Made by a program: the position numbers and the translations under genes
NCBI GenBank assembly: GCA_963682175.1
Contig: OY821775.1
Location: 50,192,053-50,256,052 of the forward strand
DNA length: 64,000 bases
Source: Triglochin maritima
Taxonomy: Eukaryota > Streptophyta > Magnoliopsida > Alismatales > Juncaginaceae
Direction of reading: 5' to 3'
Notes under the pieces: model-generated
The model's database searches: none
What the model was told of the DNA's origin: nothing
Seen by the model: only the letters and a program-made list of their open reading frames with translations
In this document: positions 10,270 through 22,504 of the stretch, piece by piece
Layout of the letters: each line of letters begins with the position of its first letter
Numbering within the stretch: position 1 is the stretch's first letter

Positions 10270-12390
10270 GTCTTAAGACCACCATTAACAGCGCCCTGAC
10301 ACTTCTCGGGCGTCATGTTTTCTCTCACAGTCATGTCAGCTTCTCTTTCCGTCACGTCAATACAAACCAACCTCCCTACAAATTTTTTAACCATTATCCA
10401 ATTCACTCAGTCACGCTACAGTATTTGTTGTCACGTCGTTATCTTTTTTCTCTTATCTAAAACTCTCACAACAATCAACAAAATATATTAATAATCATTA
10501 TTGCAATCACTCAATTTAATTAATTCATTTGATTTGAATTAACAATTAATATATAGATACTAAAATATTTTTTATTTAGGAATACATTTTTAATTAGTAA
10601 AACTAAAAATACACGGAGCACAAGACGCTAAAATCGGACCACTTGAGCATCGATGACCTACAGTGTACACGTGACTACGCTTGAATCTATATATACTCGC
10701 CCAACTTACTTCTCTACTTAACCCAAATCCTACCTTACTTCTTCCACCCCCACCTTACAATGTCTTCTTCAGAAGATAACGGTTCACCGGAGTACAATCA
10801 TTCTCCTCGTCGTCGTCCCCCAACCCAACAATTTGTCCAACAACCTGCATTCCACCTATCCTACCAAAACTAGTTTTTCCTACACCCAGTGTTCTACCCA
10901 GACCACCAATATCAATAATTTCAGCATAATCCACACCACCCGCCAACTCAGGAAGAAGGTCAAACCAAATTCCCAATGAGTATGTATACTCGCCTCCTAA
11001 GTGGAGAAAATAATGCAAATGTAAGCTGCATTACACATGATGTGAATGACGAAAATGTTGTTCAACCTCCAAGCCGTTAAGGAACACACAAAACCGCGAC
11101 GAGCAGGTCGCAAAAATCGTGGTCCACACAAGAGGATGAGAGACTCGTCTTGGCTTACATGGTTGTAAGTGGCGATGTTGTGGTTGAGACAAACCAAAAA
11201 ATGAGGTCTTTCTGGAGACGTGCGGTGCGCCTCTTCAATGAATCAGGTGAACCAAGTGTAGTAGAGCGTAACGATGAGTCATTGAAGGAACGATGACGGC
11301 GTACATCGTCGTGTGTGAACCAATGGGTTGGTTGCTTCGACCAGGCGGTGCGAAGGAAGAGGAGTGGTTTCAACGAGGACAATGTCATTAAAGAAGCGCA
11401 AATCATCTACAAGCGAACACACAACACCAATTTTCAGTATATTCATGAGTGGCTGATGTTGTGCGGGTACCCTAAATGGGAGTCTGTTGCGCTTAGAGTT
11501 ACCATAGGAGACGTCGTCGTAGAAAGTCCGTAGAGTTTGAGTAGCAGGAAAAGAAAAAAACATCGACGACGATGAGAGTCACGCGACACTGTCGACAGAT
11601 GACATGGTGTTTGAACTTGTCCTCATCGAGAAGGTGTGAAAAGAGCAAAAAAGAAGGGGAAACAACCAATTCAGGCTCAACTCGATCCCCATATGTTAGA
11701 ACTAGGAAAACAAATTGAATATAACGCAAAAGTGAGAGAAGACAAATACATGTGTTACGAAGAACGGGTTGAGAGGAAACACATTGAAGTTGAGGCGAAG
11801 TTCTAAAGGGAACTCAACAACAGGAAGCTTGACGTGTTATTCTCTCTGATGAAGAAGGAAAACAAGGACGAATTTGATAAAGAAACATTTGTTGAACTCA
11901 ATGAGTGAGCTAAATCAAAAAGATTTCTGTAGGTACTTTTGTTTTCATTTGGAGTTAATGTGTGTTTCATAGTTTATTAGTATTGTTGTAGTAGTATCTA
12001 TTTAAATTTTGTATCCGCACGAGGACTGTATTTCGTATCTGTATTTCTGTTGTATTTCGTATCCATATTTGTATTGTATTTCGTATCCGAAGTTTATAAG
12101 TATTGCACTAGTATTTTGTGACTTAGTTTATCTGAATTTCGTATATGATTTTTTAAAATTTTAAATTCAACTATATCTTAATAAATCAAAAACAATTTAA
12201 TTAATCATAAAATAATTGTACAATTAAATTTCAAAACCTAATTAATTAAATTACAACTTAACTAATCAATACATTAACCTAATTATATATAACTAATTTT
12301 TTTATTTTAAACTAAAAAACAAAATTCACCTTATCCGCCCTCCCATTAACTTAACTGGGCGCCCTCCCATTAATTAATATATTCGACACA
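10270..12390 (+). mobile_element. PIF/Harbinger-related element carrying only ORF2
   Basis: The left end (ATTAACAGCGCCCTG, then CGGGCGTC and GTCAGCTTCTC) resembles the left end of the Harbinger element at 22070. It contains a decayed copy of the Harbinger partner gene (next entry) and no transposase. The right end near 12390 is set by a GGGCGCCCTCCCATTAA phrase and is approximate; I could not pair it with the left end. Confidence 0.5.
10760..11908 (+). pseudogene. decayed Harbinger ORF2 (Myb/SANT-like, NAM-associated type)
   Basis: Starts ATGTCTTCTTCAGAAGAT shortly after a TATATATA box (10690). Across several frames the translation gives the plant Harbinger accessory-protein pattern: WSTQEDERLVLAYM, KMRSFWRRAVRLFNE, a CVNQWVGCFDQAV helix, then a Lys/Glu-rich C-terminal domain ending in FVELNE. 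Several stops and frameshifts interrupt it (for example AAC TAG near 10869 and a TGA near 11294). In active families this protein binds DNA and assists the transposase; this copy cannot make it. Confidence 0.7.
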
Positions 12391-13379
12391 ATAGTTACAA
12401 AATCACAATTAACAACTTAAAGGGTAATAAACCAAAAATCAACATGCCCGTTTCATGAACCAGACATGTTTGTCACCAAGGTACTTGACAAAAAAATATA
12501 TTATAATAATTAAAGTGGCAAGAGTCAAAATAATTAGTGGTATGTTTGATAAATATTCTATGTTGATGGGTAATATAGACATTTGTTCACAAAATCCATG
12601 AACATATTATTCTGGAATCAATTTTTTTCTATTAAAAAAGAGAGAATTGTCAGAACACATTTTAAGGTTGAGAATCAGATTTGAGATATCAAAATTGATT
12701 CCAATTGATGATATTTGGGTAAAATTAATTTTACTGATAAAATTTTGAGAATCTAGTTTAAGAATCAATACCTACCCATAAATAATGTACGAGTATGTAC
12801 GTCGAAGTGTCAATAAAGATTAGGACAAAATCTACCATCTACGAAAATGTGTTTCTACATGAAACCTAGTGCAGAAACTTGATGTCAATTGCAACTTTAC
12901 TGATTAATTGTAATACATTTTGTCCATCATTTCATTGTTACAAACTATGGTTCCAGAGGAAAAGGAAACACGAGTATCAACCCACCTATGTGTGATTTTA
13001 TGGTAATTGGTAAGAAACAGTTGTTAGCTTGTTTTTATCAGCAATTCTAAGATTAAAGTTCAGATTTACGTAGTGATTAGTTGATGTAAAATTCGAACTT
13101 GCCGTTCTCCATATTGATGATTAAGTGAAATGGTATAAACGACGAGATATTTGAAAACGTAGGAATTTGAGTCAACGTCTGTCAAATTATATCTAGAAAA
13201 AAAGGAGTTGTTGGGACATTATTTGCCACGTGTAGAAATTACTGCCGGGTCTTTTTCCCAATCAAAATATCATTTTTTTCTTGCTTTCGAACGCTGAAAA
13301 AAACTGGTAAAACCTTTTCAACGAGAACTACTATAATAAGTTTCTTGGCTTTTGTACGAAATTTAACGTTTTAATCAGA
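12391..13379. other. intergenic, nothing recognised
   Basis: AT-rich, no open frame with coding character and no clear repeat structure. Confidence 0.5.
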
Positions 13380-13659
13380 GAGTTATTATTCTTCGTCCGT
13401 AAGTTACTTAAATCGTCTGTGTCAATTACCATTTTGTCATTGACATTCTATTAACATTTATTGTGTCTCGTCTCTCATAATAAGGTTATTGTCTTAGTTT
13501 TTCTTACTCTACCAGTACAAAAAACATGAAAATGTCTAACGAAGCGTCTGAATCCCGCGAGGTTAAGTACACCAAAAAAATAATTCGGCCGGGGCGTCTA
13601 CAAAAACGTCACCGTGTTTTTTGCATACGCCTTTTTTTTAAAATTTAAATGTTGTGTTA

Positions 13660-15070
13660 TTTCAGATTATTTCAGGTTCTGTTTCAAGTTTGGTGATGAG
13701 GTAGATTGCAGTGAGTTTTTTGTAAGTTCGCAAGTATTTCCAACACTTGATGATGCAAATAGATGAGCGAAACAAGTTGTCATCGAAGTCAGGTTTTTTG
13801 GGTAGTATTCTCGTACAAAACACAACGAGATAGTTTGATGAATTGTTATCTGATATGCGATCACAGAAATGAAATGAGTTCTCAGGATATGGACATTGCA
13901 GTACGGAAGAACATGACAAGAAAAAGTTGTGAGTGCCGTTTTTTGGTAAATGTGGTCGAACGACCAGAGCGTGATGGATGAGTCGTAGCTTCTGATAGTT
14001 CCCATGGTCAGCACAACCATAGACTTGCAGTTTATCCGGATGGTCACCGACAGATCAGCGGTCTTAGTCTTGAGGCTAAGAAAATTGTTCATGATATAAC
14101 TGAGGGACAAGTGAAACCGCGTAACATCTTGTTGGTTGTAAATGAGAAATTCTCAGAGACACATTTATAACTGTAGAGAGTACATGAGGAGGATGAAATC
14201 TGAAGACAGGAATCCCGCTCGACAGTTTCTGCATCAGGCAGTGCAGTATCAGTACTTACATTAACTAATGTCGTTACTCACGCATTCTTGGCACATCCGA
14301 CGTCAGTTAAGTTGTTGCGCACATACCTTTTCGTAATTTGTATGGAATCGACGTACAAAATGAACAAGTACAAGATGTCTTTGTTCGAGATGTTTTGAGT
14401 GACATTGGAAAACATGAACTTCCGTATCGGTTATGCAATTATAAAGGATGAGTTTGAGTCTAGTTACCGATGGGTGTTGGAGAAGTTGTGAGACTTGTTA
14501 TGCAGTACTATTAACCCGACTGCAATAATAACAGACTGGGAGTTAGGCCTGATGCGACCATTAAGAGAGGTTTTTCCTGAGTCTGCTCATTTACTTTGCA
14601 CCTGACATATTAACAAAAACGTATACCATTACGCATATCATGAATTAGGCAAGAACTAGCACATGGTAGAGACTTTGAAGTGTAGTAAGTGGAGGAAAAT
14701 CATGTTTTCTACTTCAGAAACCGAGTATGATAGAACTGTTAATCTTCTGAAAGATTCGTATGGGATTTGGCCGGCTATTTTTGGAGTATCTGGATGGGAC
14801 ATGGTTAGTGCATAAAGAAAAATTTGTGTTGAATCGGACGAACAAAATCATTCATTTCGGCAACACTACAAACTGTAAGGTCGAAAACACTCATTCGGCT
14901 CTGAAAGAGTATAACAATACATTGACTGCAGCTCTGGACACTATTTTTGACCGCGTCAACGCGGCTATTCAAATGCACCTGACGAATATTCAGAACTCTC
15001 TTAAAGATTTGAGACGTTGAAATTGCAGTAACTTCAGAAATGCTTTATATCAACATCTAAAATTGCAGTA
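13660..15070 (+). pseudogene. broken FAR1-type MULE transposase
   Basis: Aligns by eye along most of its length with the transposase at 51762-53757: the FAR1 zinc-finger region (CDHRNEMSSQDMDIAVRKN), the RQISGL phrase, the catalytic-Asp region (CMESTYKMNKYKMSLFEMF, where the Asp codon reads Glu), and NTTNCKVENTHSALKEY. It has many stops and frameshifts (for example 13979, 14397 and 15018) and loses similarity after about 15070. The OTU domain of the intact relative is not visible. Confidence 0.85.
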
Positions 15071-15297
15071 AGATTCGAGACGTCGAAAATGCTTTATTCG
15101 TGTCATGTTGTCACTGCTCCACAAACGCATATAGCAACGACATGTCGATGTATGTGAACATGCTCCAAGGAAAGTTACTCAATCCGCTAGCAGAAATGCC
15201 CCCTGATATTGGCACTCATAACTGACTGTCAACTCTGCAGTGTAGTACAGACTCTGTTCTGATTATGACACTTCAGAACCTTCCGATCCTCGTCTAC

Positions 15298-15603
15298 CTA
15301 AATGCGTCTAGCAATGTGGCCCCCGAAACTAGGAATGTCACTCCCATCTATACGACCACCGGACATCATAGCAGTCTCGATCCAAGAATCGTCCTCAACC
15401 ATCTTCTCCTTGTGAGTTCGGGCATCCACAGTGCAAAAACTCGAATCGCCGGTCACAAACCTACAACCTCTACCCTTCTGAACTAAATACTCGACAATAG
15501 AAGAACTACTATGTCGCCCCCGTCCTCCACCATACTGTTCCTCTCGCCCCTGTCCTCTACCATACACCCCCTGCCTCTCCTTCTCGTGCCGCTCCAACTC
15601 CAA
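15298..15603 (-). pseudogene. fragment of a plant mobile domain (PMD) protein
   Basis: The minus strand encodes a Gly/Arg-rich lead followed by GGRIDGSDIPSFGGHIARRI. This resembles the conserved N-terminal start of MAIN/MAIL-type and transposon-borne PMD proteins (a 'PSFGGHIA.xIW' phrase). The frame ends where the conserved domain should continue. It lies antisense at the 3' side of the transposase, as in the younger MULE. Confidence 0.5.
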
Positions 15604-16257
15604 CTCATATCGGTCCTCATCATCACTCTCGTCGTCGTCACCCTCCCCTCGTCCGAAAGTTCCTCATCATTGAATGAGTCTTCACGTGTCTGACGACGAC
15701 GTAAACTATCACTCTCTTTCCTAATCGAAGCAGATATCCCCGTCTATGTTGATGATGAGGTGTTGAATCCTCTTCGTAAGCATGTACAAAGTGTAAGGGT
15801 ATGATTTTTCCTCTTCCTCTACGGTAACCCGATGACTATTAATTAAATTTTAGAAATATTCTTTTGTTAAATGGATTTAAGTTACTAAATCAACATAATT
15901 TTTAATTATTTTTTACTAATTACCAATTATTATTAGTTATTATTTACTATTTAACAATTACAACTAATTAATAATATATTTTTTAAAATGAGGGGCGTCT
16001 GCGACGGACGTCCGACTAGACGGATAAGTCAAATGCCCCTTAATTTTTTAATAAAAATAAGTTGGTAAATTTACTGTATTCGAGTGCACCTGGACATTTG
16101 CTGACTCTTTTCGAGGTCTCCGCGACATCGTGTTTGATGATTAAGAAGAAGAGGGAGAGAGAGTGATGGTGGAAGAGTGAAATGTAGAGAGATATAAGTA
16201 GAAAGAAGATTATTCGCGTGACGATTTAAGTAATTCGCGGACGACGTTTAATGGTTC

Positions 16258-17517
16258 AATTTAATTAATTATTGCTATGAGATTATTTTCAGGAACCAAT
16301 CAGACCTTCAAAGTCAATTCGTTTTGTGTCATTTGATTTTTGTTTTTTCCAATGCGAGACAATTTGATTAGTCTCTATTCTTAAATGATGCGAGATTATA
16401 TTAAAAAGGTACGTGCTATGCTCAAGATGCTTGCGCTTAGATTATATCATGGTTAAATCATTATCGAAAGTCATTAATAATATACTTTCGATCTTAATGC
16501 CTCATCACAACGATCATTAGAGAAAAATCATGACAATTCCAAAGTTTTAACCATAATTAGGTACTATTGTACTAGATTAATTGAGCAAAATCTTATATGT
16601 CTGTCTTGCTACTAATATTCAAAAAACCAAAAGAATTAAAATCCGAAGATATAAGGAATCTAGGCGATTGAGTACCAATAATATCTATAATTAGGGGAAA
16701 TTCTAAAATCCAAAAAGACCGCTAAAATTAACCACACAAAAACACAGGAGAAGAAACCATAAACCACAAAAAAACAACACACAACAGCTATGGATTTTAG
16801 ATCCAAACATACAGAAAACAGAACATTGGATTTGGTGGCAATTTTTGTCTGATCTCCATTGATGGGCTTTTGATTCGTTATTTGATCCAACTTATTCTAT
16901 TCCTGGTGTGGTTCAACAAGTGATGCTAATTGCTAAACATACTAATGAACACATTCTTGGTTCCATTCCAAAATACACATGGAACGGCGGCCCATTAACT
17001 ACGTGGATTAACTCAAAATTCTTCATTACATGAGACCAATCAAGAATTTAATGTTGTACGTCTTGACCTTCTTATTCATACGGTTGTGATTGTTTTGTAA
17101 GAAGTATAAGAAATTTTAGAGATTTAGTTATTAGACATCAAGTTTTTCTAACTACAATTCTTATAAACGATAGAAATGCATATTTTTATGTAAAAATGGA
17201 GTAAATCATCAATTTCTACCTGGATTTGAGTAAATTTATAACTCCAAACACACCCTTCATCTCTCACCTACCATAACTAATTTTTTGTGTTCAAGAAAGC
17301 AATTACCAAATTAAGCTTCACACAAATAAAACACTTTGCATGTTCTACAACACTAGAATTGACATCTGCTCGTGAATCAAAGCTATAACTTTCCAAACCA
17401 TTATTCTCCAAAATGACACCACACTAAGTACAAAATTCCATTTCTTTTACAATGACTAGTCTCTTTGCTTCCAAATGGTGGCATGGAATTCTTTTGGAAA
17501 ATAAAGAACACCGCATG
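16258..17517. other. intergenic, nothing recognised
   Basis: AT-rich, with only short spurious frames. No structure found beyond simple-sequence bias. Confidence 0.5.
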
Positions 17518-18188
17518 TGTAGGATTTTAGCTTTATCCTAATCCTAATTGTGCCTTAATCTTGTTTAGGTGGTGATTAGAGATGGATGGCTGAGATTGAG
17601 AGGGTTGGATGAAGGGCTTTGATGTGTTGTGGTTGAGATGTGTGGTGGAGATTGAGTGGAGGGATTGGATGGTTGAGATTAGAGGAGGAGGAGGAGATAT
17701 TGGGTGAGTTTCTCTCTCTCTCTCGTTTCTCTCTCGTTTCTCTCTCGTGCCCACTCTCTCTCTCTCTCTTCCGTAGCTGTGTGCCGGCGAGGAAGGTGGT
17801 GGTGATCTCCGGCAAGGTGAAGAGTGGCTCCGGGGAGTTGGTGGTTTGAGGTGAGTGTTGGGTTTAACCCTTTCCGTGCGGTTGTTTCTCTCTCCCTCAA
17901 CCTAACTCGAGCTCTGTGGTCGTGTTTGTTTGGCGGAGGTAGCCGGAGGTGGATTCGTGTGTGTGGATCGTCGAGGAGGCGGTTGATCGTCGTTTGGACG
18001 CGAGGTTCGTCGACGGATCGTGTTTTGGGGAGACGTGCTCGTGGAGGCGTCGTCGTGGTTCTTCAAGGGTCTCTTCAGACCTTTAGGTATGTCAAGCTCG
18101 CTCACTTAATCACCGTGAGTATTTGGAAGTCGACGGTAGGCCGTTCGGCTCGTCGCGAGTAAACTTGCAGCAGATTTCACTGCCTGAT

Positions 18189-18870
18189 CAGTCGACCGGT
18201 TTGTGCAAACGGTCGACCGTTCGTGAAGAGAATTCGGGCTCTGCCTCAAATCGGTCGAACGATGCCTGTGGGGCGGTCGACCGATTGTGCATAGGAGGCA
18301 AGTCTGGAGAGATTCGGTCGACCGGGTCCCCTTTGCCGGTCGACCGTGTGCACTGTCTTAAGTCGGTTGGGGGGCGTAGACTATATAAACGGTCGACCGC
18401 CCTTTGATCTCGTCCGACCGTGACTTAAGTGGACCTTGTGGTTGGTTCGACCGAATGAGGGTTCGGTCGACCGGTCTTGTGCGCTGAGCGTGGGAAACGC
18501 TCTGGTGGGATTCGGTCGACCGAGGTGTGCTCGGCGTTCGACCGAATTCATGGCGCGAGTAAGGGATTATTCCCTGGACAGATTCGGTCGACCGAGGTGT
18601 GCTCGGCGTTCGACCGAATTCGTTGTGGAGTTGTGGGATTTGTTCCCTGGTGACTTTCGGTCGACCGGGACCCCTTTTGTCGGTCGACCGATTGGTCGTT
18701 TTGTTCGTTGGACCGGGAGTTGACCATCTAAACGGTCGACCGTCCCTTGATTTGGGTTCGACCGAACGAGTGTGGTGTTGGGAATCGGTCGACCGATGGA
18801 GTGCCGGTCGAAGTGGATTGCCCTGTATTTGCTTGATTCGGTCGACCGGGACTTTTGGTTCGGTCGACCG
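18189..18870. repeat. paired CGGTCGACCG palindromes in the solo LTR
   Basis: Sites, counting near matches, occur in pairs. Start-to-start distances are 21 (18189/18210), 22 (18252/18274), 22 (18315/18337), 22 (18513/18535), 22 (18585/18607), 23 (18658/18681), 22 (18733/18755), 19 (18786/18805) and 22 (18839/18861). Sequences between the pairs are longer and unrelated. Confidence 0.9.
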
Positions 18871-18982
18871 TTTGTGTCATGTTTTGCACTATGGAGGTGC
18901 TGTGGTCGTGGTTGCCCGTGTGGGGCGAGTCGTGGTGCCGATGTTCTTCCGGCAAGTGTGCGAGGTGCACGAGGGTTGCGGT

Positions 18983-19268
18983 GGTTGGTTGAAAATAGAC
19001 CTGGAGCCCCATAACCGTGTGAGAGCTGCGGTTGGTTGAAAATAGACCTGGAGCTCAGCTAGTCTGTACGGAGTTGGTTGAAAATAGACCTGGAGCTCCG
19101 TAGTGCGTTCGGGTTGGTTGAAAATAGACCTGGAGCCTGAGCAGGGACCGCGTGTAGGGGTTGGTTGAAAATAGACCTGGAGCCCTTATACGTTTGGGTT
19201 GGTTGAAAATAGACCTGGAGCCCTTGGTCGTGTCGTGGTAGCTGTGGTTGGTTGAGATTAGACCTGGA
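18983..19268 (+). repeat. seven-copy tandem array with conserved core
   Basis: A core of about 25 bp, GGTTGGTTG followed by AAAATAGACCTGGAGC, recurs near 18983, 19030, 19073, 19111, 19158, 19197 and 19242. Spacers of 12-23 bp differ between copies. Only the seventh copy has a changed core (GAGATTAG). Conservation of the core against variable spacers is unusual for a plain satellite. Confidence 0.9.
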
Positions 19269-19835
19269 GCCCCGTACCGGTGGTGTGTCCTGTGATGGTG
19301 TTGAGAGCCCTGGTGCAGGGCGTGTCGTGATGCTTTTCTTGTTGAGTAGAATTGCATGCTAGGATGCTTTTATTTCGTACATTTAGAGTTTGGCATACGG
19401 GATTTCCTTCTGGAAACTCAGGCATTGTTGCATGTTTACTTTCAGGCCGTGATCGGCATTAGGGGGTGGTGACCGAGGAGAGGAGCACCGCTACCGGATC
19501 CAGCTTTCTCTCAGTTGAGGTCGTGTGATTATTGTTTCCTTGTATATGCTTTTGATGTAATCACAACTTTTGTATACTCTGATGTTCACATATATATATA
19601 GGATATATGTCGGTGCACCTGTGTTCTTTTATTGCGTAATATCCTCTGTTGATTTGAGTGTTTAAAATTTTAAATTTTCCGCTGCTTTGAGGATGTTACA
19701 ACATGAATTCTTTGTCCCGATCTCTTTTGAAGATTCTTCTTCTTATATATGGACTACGTTTGTTCATCAACACCAGCCTAGCTCGCATTTGTGCTCTTCT
19801 TAATTCAATTTTCTCTCTCTAGTAATTTATTTGGG

Positions 19836-20051
19836 ATGGGTTTGGATTATGACAATGATGCATTGTCTTGGCCAAATCTGTGTTGCAAAGAATAATGTCA
19901 TGATCGAGTTTTTCCAAGAGAAGTTTGGAATTACGAAATGGCTGATCAATACAAATATTTTATTTTGTCTTCAACCACCTCTGACATCATAATTAACAAC
20001 ACCAATCTTGAGTTATTATCTTCTCAGCAGTTGGATTATTTGGATAAGTAG
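19836..20051 (+). pseudogene. possible gene remnant, one in-frame stop
   Basis: A 72-codon frame begins MGLDYDNDALSWPNLCC. It has one internal TAA (19893-19895), then continues for about 50 codons with ordinary amino-acid composition (REVWNYEMADQYKYF). It is preceded by a TATATA phrase (19742) and a pyrimidine-rich leader (TTTTCTCTCTCTAG). I do not recognise the protein. It may be a truncated gene copy or chance. Confidence 0.25.
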
Positions 20052-20404
20052 GTTCATTTTTTGTGGTGGATTGAATCTTAATCCAACTACATTTCTAATA
20101 GAATCTGACTTGAATATATTGTGATTGTGATGGCACATAATTAAGTCTTTAAAAGTTGGTGTAAAACGTATTATAAGAAGAAGAAAAATTGGTACCACAT
20201 CACTTGTCAAATGATACGTCCTTAATAAGTTTAAGATGAGACATCATTTGGTAAGACATTGCTTGGTAATTCCCTTCTCAATGAGACCTCTCTCAAATCC
20301 CAACCTTTGTTTCCATCTAATCCCACACCATCTTAATCAAAATGTATAAGAAACAAACTAACAATCAAACCTACCCTTAATTAGTGGAAGGTGGCTACAG
20401 ATTG

Positions 20405-20800
20405 GTGGTGACATAAGAGCACCCCTTAATTACGGGGGGAAGAAACAGCGGTCATCCCAGGGAAGAAACAGTTTTCTCTTAATAATTTTTGATTATTTTT
20501 TTTGGTTTTGTTTTTGTTTTGTTTGAGTTTTTTTTTTTTGAAAATACGTTTTATAATTGTTTTGATTTTTTAGTATTTTTTTTAATTTTTTTTTTAATTT
20601 TTAACAAGATGGAACTCGAAATGACGTGGAGGAGAGAGATATATTGTTGTGAGTTGGGTTGTGGTTAAGAGGTGAATTGTATAGGAAAGAGAAGAAAGTG
20701 AGTTGAGGAAAGAGAAAACTGATGTGGAAGAAAGAGAAAGATGATCTTGAAGAGAAAAAGAGTTGATGACCAGGTCGTCCAAGTCATAGTTAGTTATTAC
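20405..20800. mobile_element. Harbinger-type MITE, copy B
   Basis: Related to copy A at 9855-10162: the same poly-T block, the same AAGAAAGTGAGTTG and GAGAAAACTGATGTGG phrases, and a matching right end (GACCAGGTCGTCCAAGTCATA) before a TTA at 20801. The left boundary is approximate. Confidence 0.6.
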
Positions 20801-20803
20801 TTA

Positions 20804-22066
20804 AGTTGGATAATCGAACAAAGTTTGTAAGATGCAAACAGGTAAAGCAAAAAGACGTGTGCAATCTTAATGAATCCAACTTTGGTGGTCTTTCATATTT
20901 CAAATTTGTAGTCAAATTGAAACTACTCAACATGTGCCACGCGTCACATCATGGAGAAGATGCAGGCGCAGTGAAAGAGACGTAACATAACAAGTGTAAT
21001 GAAGTTAGGGGATGATTAAATTATTGGACTTTAGTAAGTGGAAGAAATCAGCTGGTTAGATATGGTTCAAGAGAACTAGATATTGCTATGAGTTTTTCCA
21101 AGAAGTCTTCTTCTCGTGGAGGTGAGATTAGTGAGCTGTTGGTTTTAACTCCAAAATGTTTACAATTAAACTATATAATTATGCATTTAGAGGAGTTATG
21201 GTTGCATATTGTTGTTGATTAAACTCTTTGCTGCATTAAAACTCACCAAACTTTTCATATCAAATGATGGTCAAAAATATTTATTGTTTTTTATAAATCT
21301 GTGTAACTTTATCACTTCTATGATTACATTGTTGTGGGCTCGTCTACTATGACACACATTAGATAACATGGAATGATTTCTCTATTTATGATAACATTAA
21401 AATTTCAACAAAATTCTTAAATTTTAAATAAATATCTAACTTATTGTAAAGGCCGATACTACACTCTTTTACTATAATATTAAGTTCTATTCCGAAAGAC
21501 AATAAAAGGACTACCAATAGTTTCTAAGAAAACATCGTATCAACGAAGTGACTGAACCGCAATTAAAATTCGATGTAAATCTTGTCCGGAAAAAAGTTTC
21601 TGGCATTCAAACCTGAATCTTTTGGTTGAAAATGTTTTCATGTGTTATTAACAAGCACCACTGTTTTACTAACGGAATTTCTATTTTAAGACTCGGATTA
21701 TCATTAATAATAAGCATTGAATTACGCCATAACATAACTCCACCTACCAAACAATTAAAAAATTCTGCTCAGAATCTCAGATCGTCACATTTCTCGTAAT
21801 CCAACACTTGGGTCGTCAGAAAAACAGGTAAATCTCATATCTTTGAGCTGTTTCTATAGATTTTTATCACATAAACCTGCATATTCCTCAAAATCTCGTT
21901 TTGGGTGATAAGAATTTGAGGTCAAAATCAAATCTTGAAGCTCTTAATCTAATCCTCCAGATTTCTCTCAAGCATGGAAGGAACATAAAAAAATGTTTTT
22001 TGGAAAAAGTGAAAAGACATTCCTATAACTACAAGCCTACGCTACAAAAAGTTGCTGCTTTGAATA
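20804..22066. other. intergenic, nothing recognised
   Basis: AT-rich. Short open frames overlap stops and show no domain. Confidence 0.5.
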
Positions 22067-22504
22067 TTAGAGCACAAATAACAGTATCTGGGCTACCCCG
22101 GGCGTCCTGCACTCTCTCTCTGCCACGTCAGCTTCTCTCTCTGCCACGTCAGCTCACCCAACCCACCCAAAAAAAACCCTTACTCATGCACAGGCTACCC
22201 CACCCACCCTACACTCTCTTTCATCCACATCATTTCTTAATTAAACAAATTTAATTCTCACACATCATTTAACAAAATACATTTTATATAAATCTAATTC
22301 TAATTACATTATAATTCTATTTTAACTCGAAATATTGTTAATAATTACTGGTAAATCACGAAATTATTATTAAATATTACGGAGCCACGTTACATTTAAG
22401 ACAAACTGAAATAGGAAATATTACACTCAAAGTTAAGAAACAACAGTATATATTACATAAACTAAAATTTCAAATACTACATTACCAACTACGTTAACCG
22501 ATTT

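Larger units (their letters stand above)
13380..16257 (+). mobile_element. decayed MULE, older relative of the 51.3-kb element
   Basis: The ends form degenerate inverted repeats (left GAGTTATTATTCTTCGTCC..TTACTTAAATCGTC; right, inverted, GAACCATTAAACGTCGTCC..TTACTTAAATCGTC). Both match the TIRs of the MULE at 51254-56407. A possible 9-bp target duplication flanks it at 7/9 identity. The inside has the same order: a short first exon (ATGTCTAACGAAGCGTCTG at 13530), a transposase on the plus strand, and a PMD fragment on the minus strand. Confidence 0.75.
17518..19700. mobile_element. solo LTR, 2.18 kb
   Basis: Begins TGTAGGATTTTAGC and ends TTTCCGCTGC...GGATGTTACA, the TG...CA form of an LTR. 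It is flanked by GCATG (17513-17517) and ACATG (19701-19705), a 5-bp target duplication with one mismatch. No matching partner LTR or internal region lies within reach, so it is probably a solo LTR left by recombination. Length and ending suggest a Ty3/gypsy origin, but I cannot assign the lineage. Inside are a CT-rich tract (17705-17770), paired CGGTCGACCG palindromes (18189-18870) and a tandem array (18983-19268). A TATATATATA run lies at 19591. Confidence 0.65.

Noticed and set aside
18123..19039. Long open frames rich in SVDR/FGRP in the solo LTR
   Set aside because: They are translations of the CGGTCGACCG repeats in several frames, not a conserved protein.
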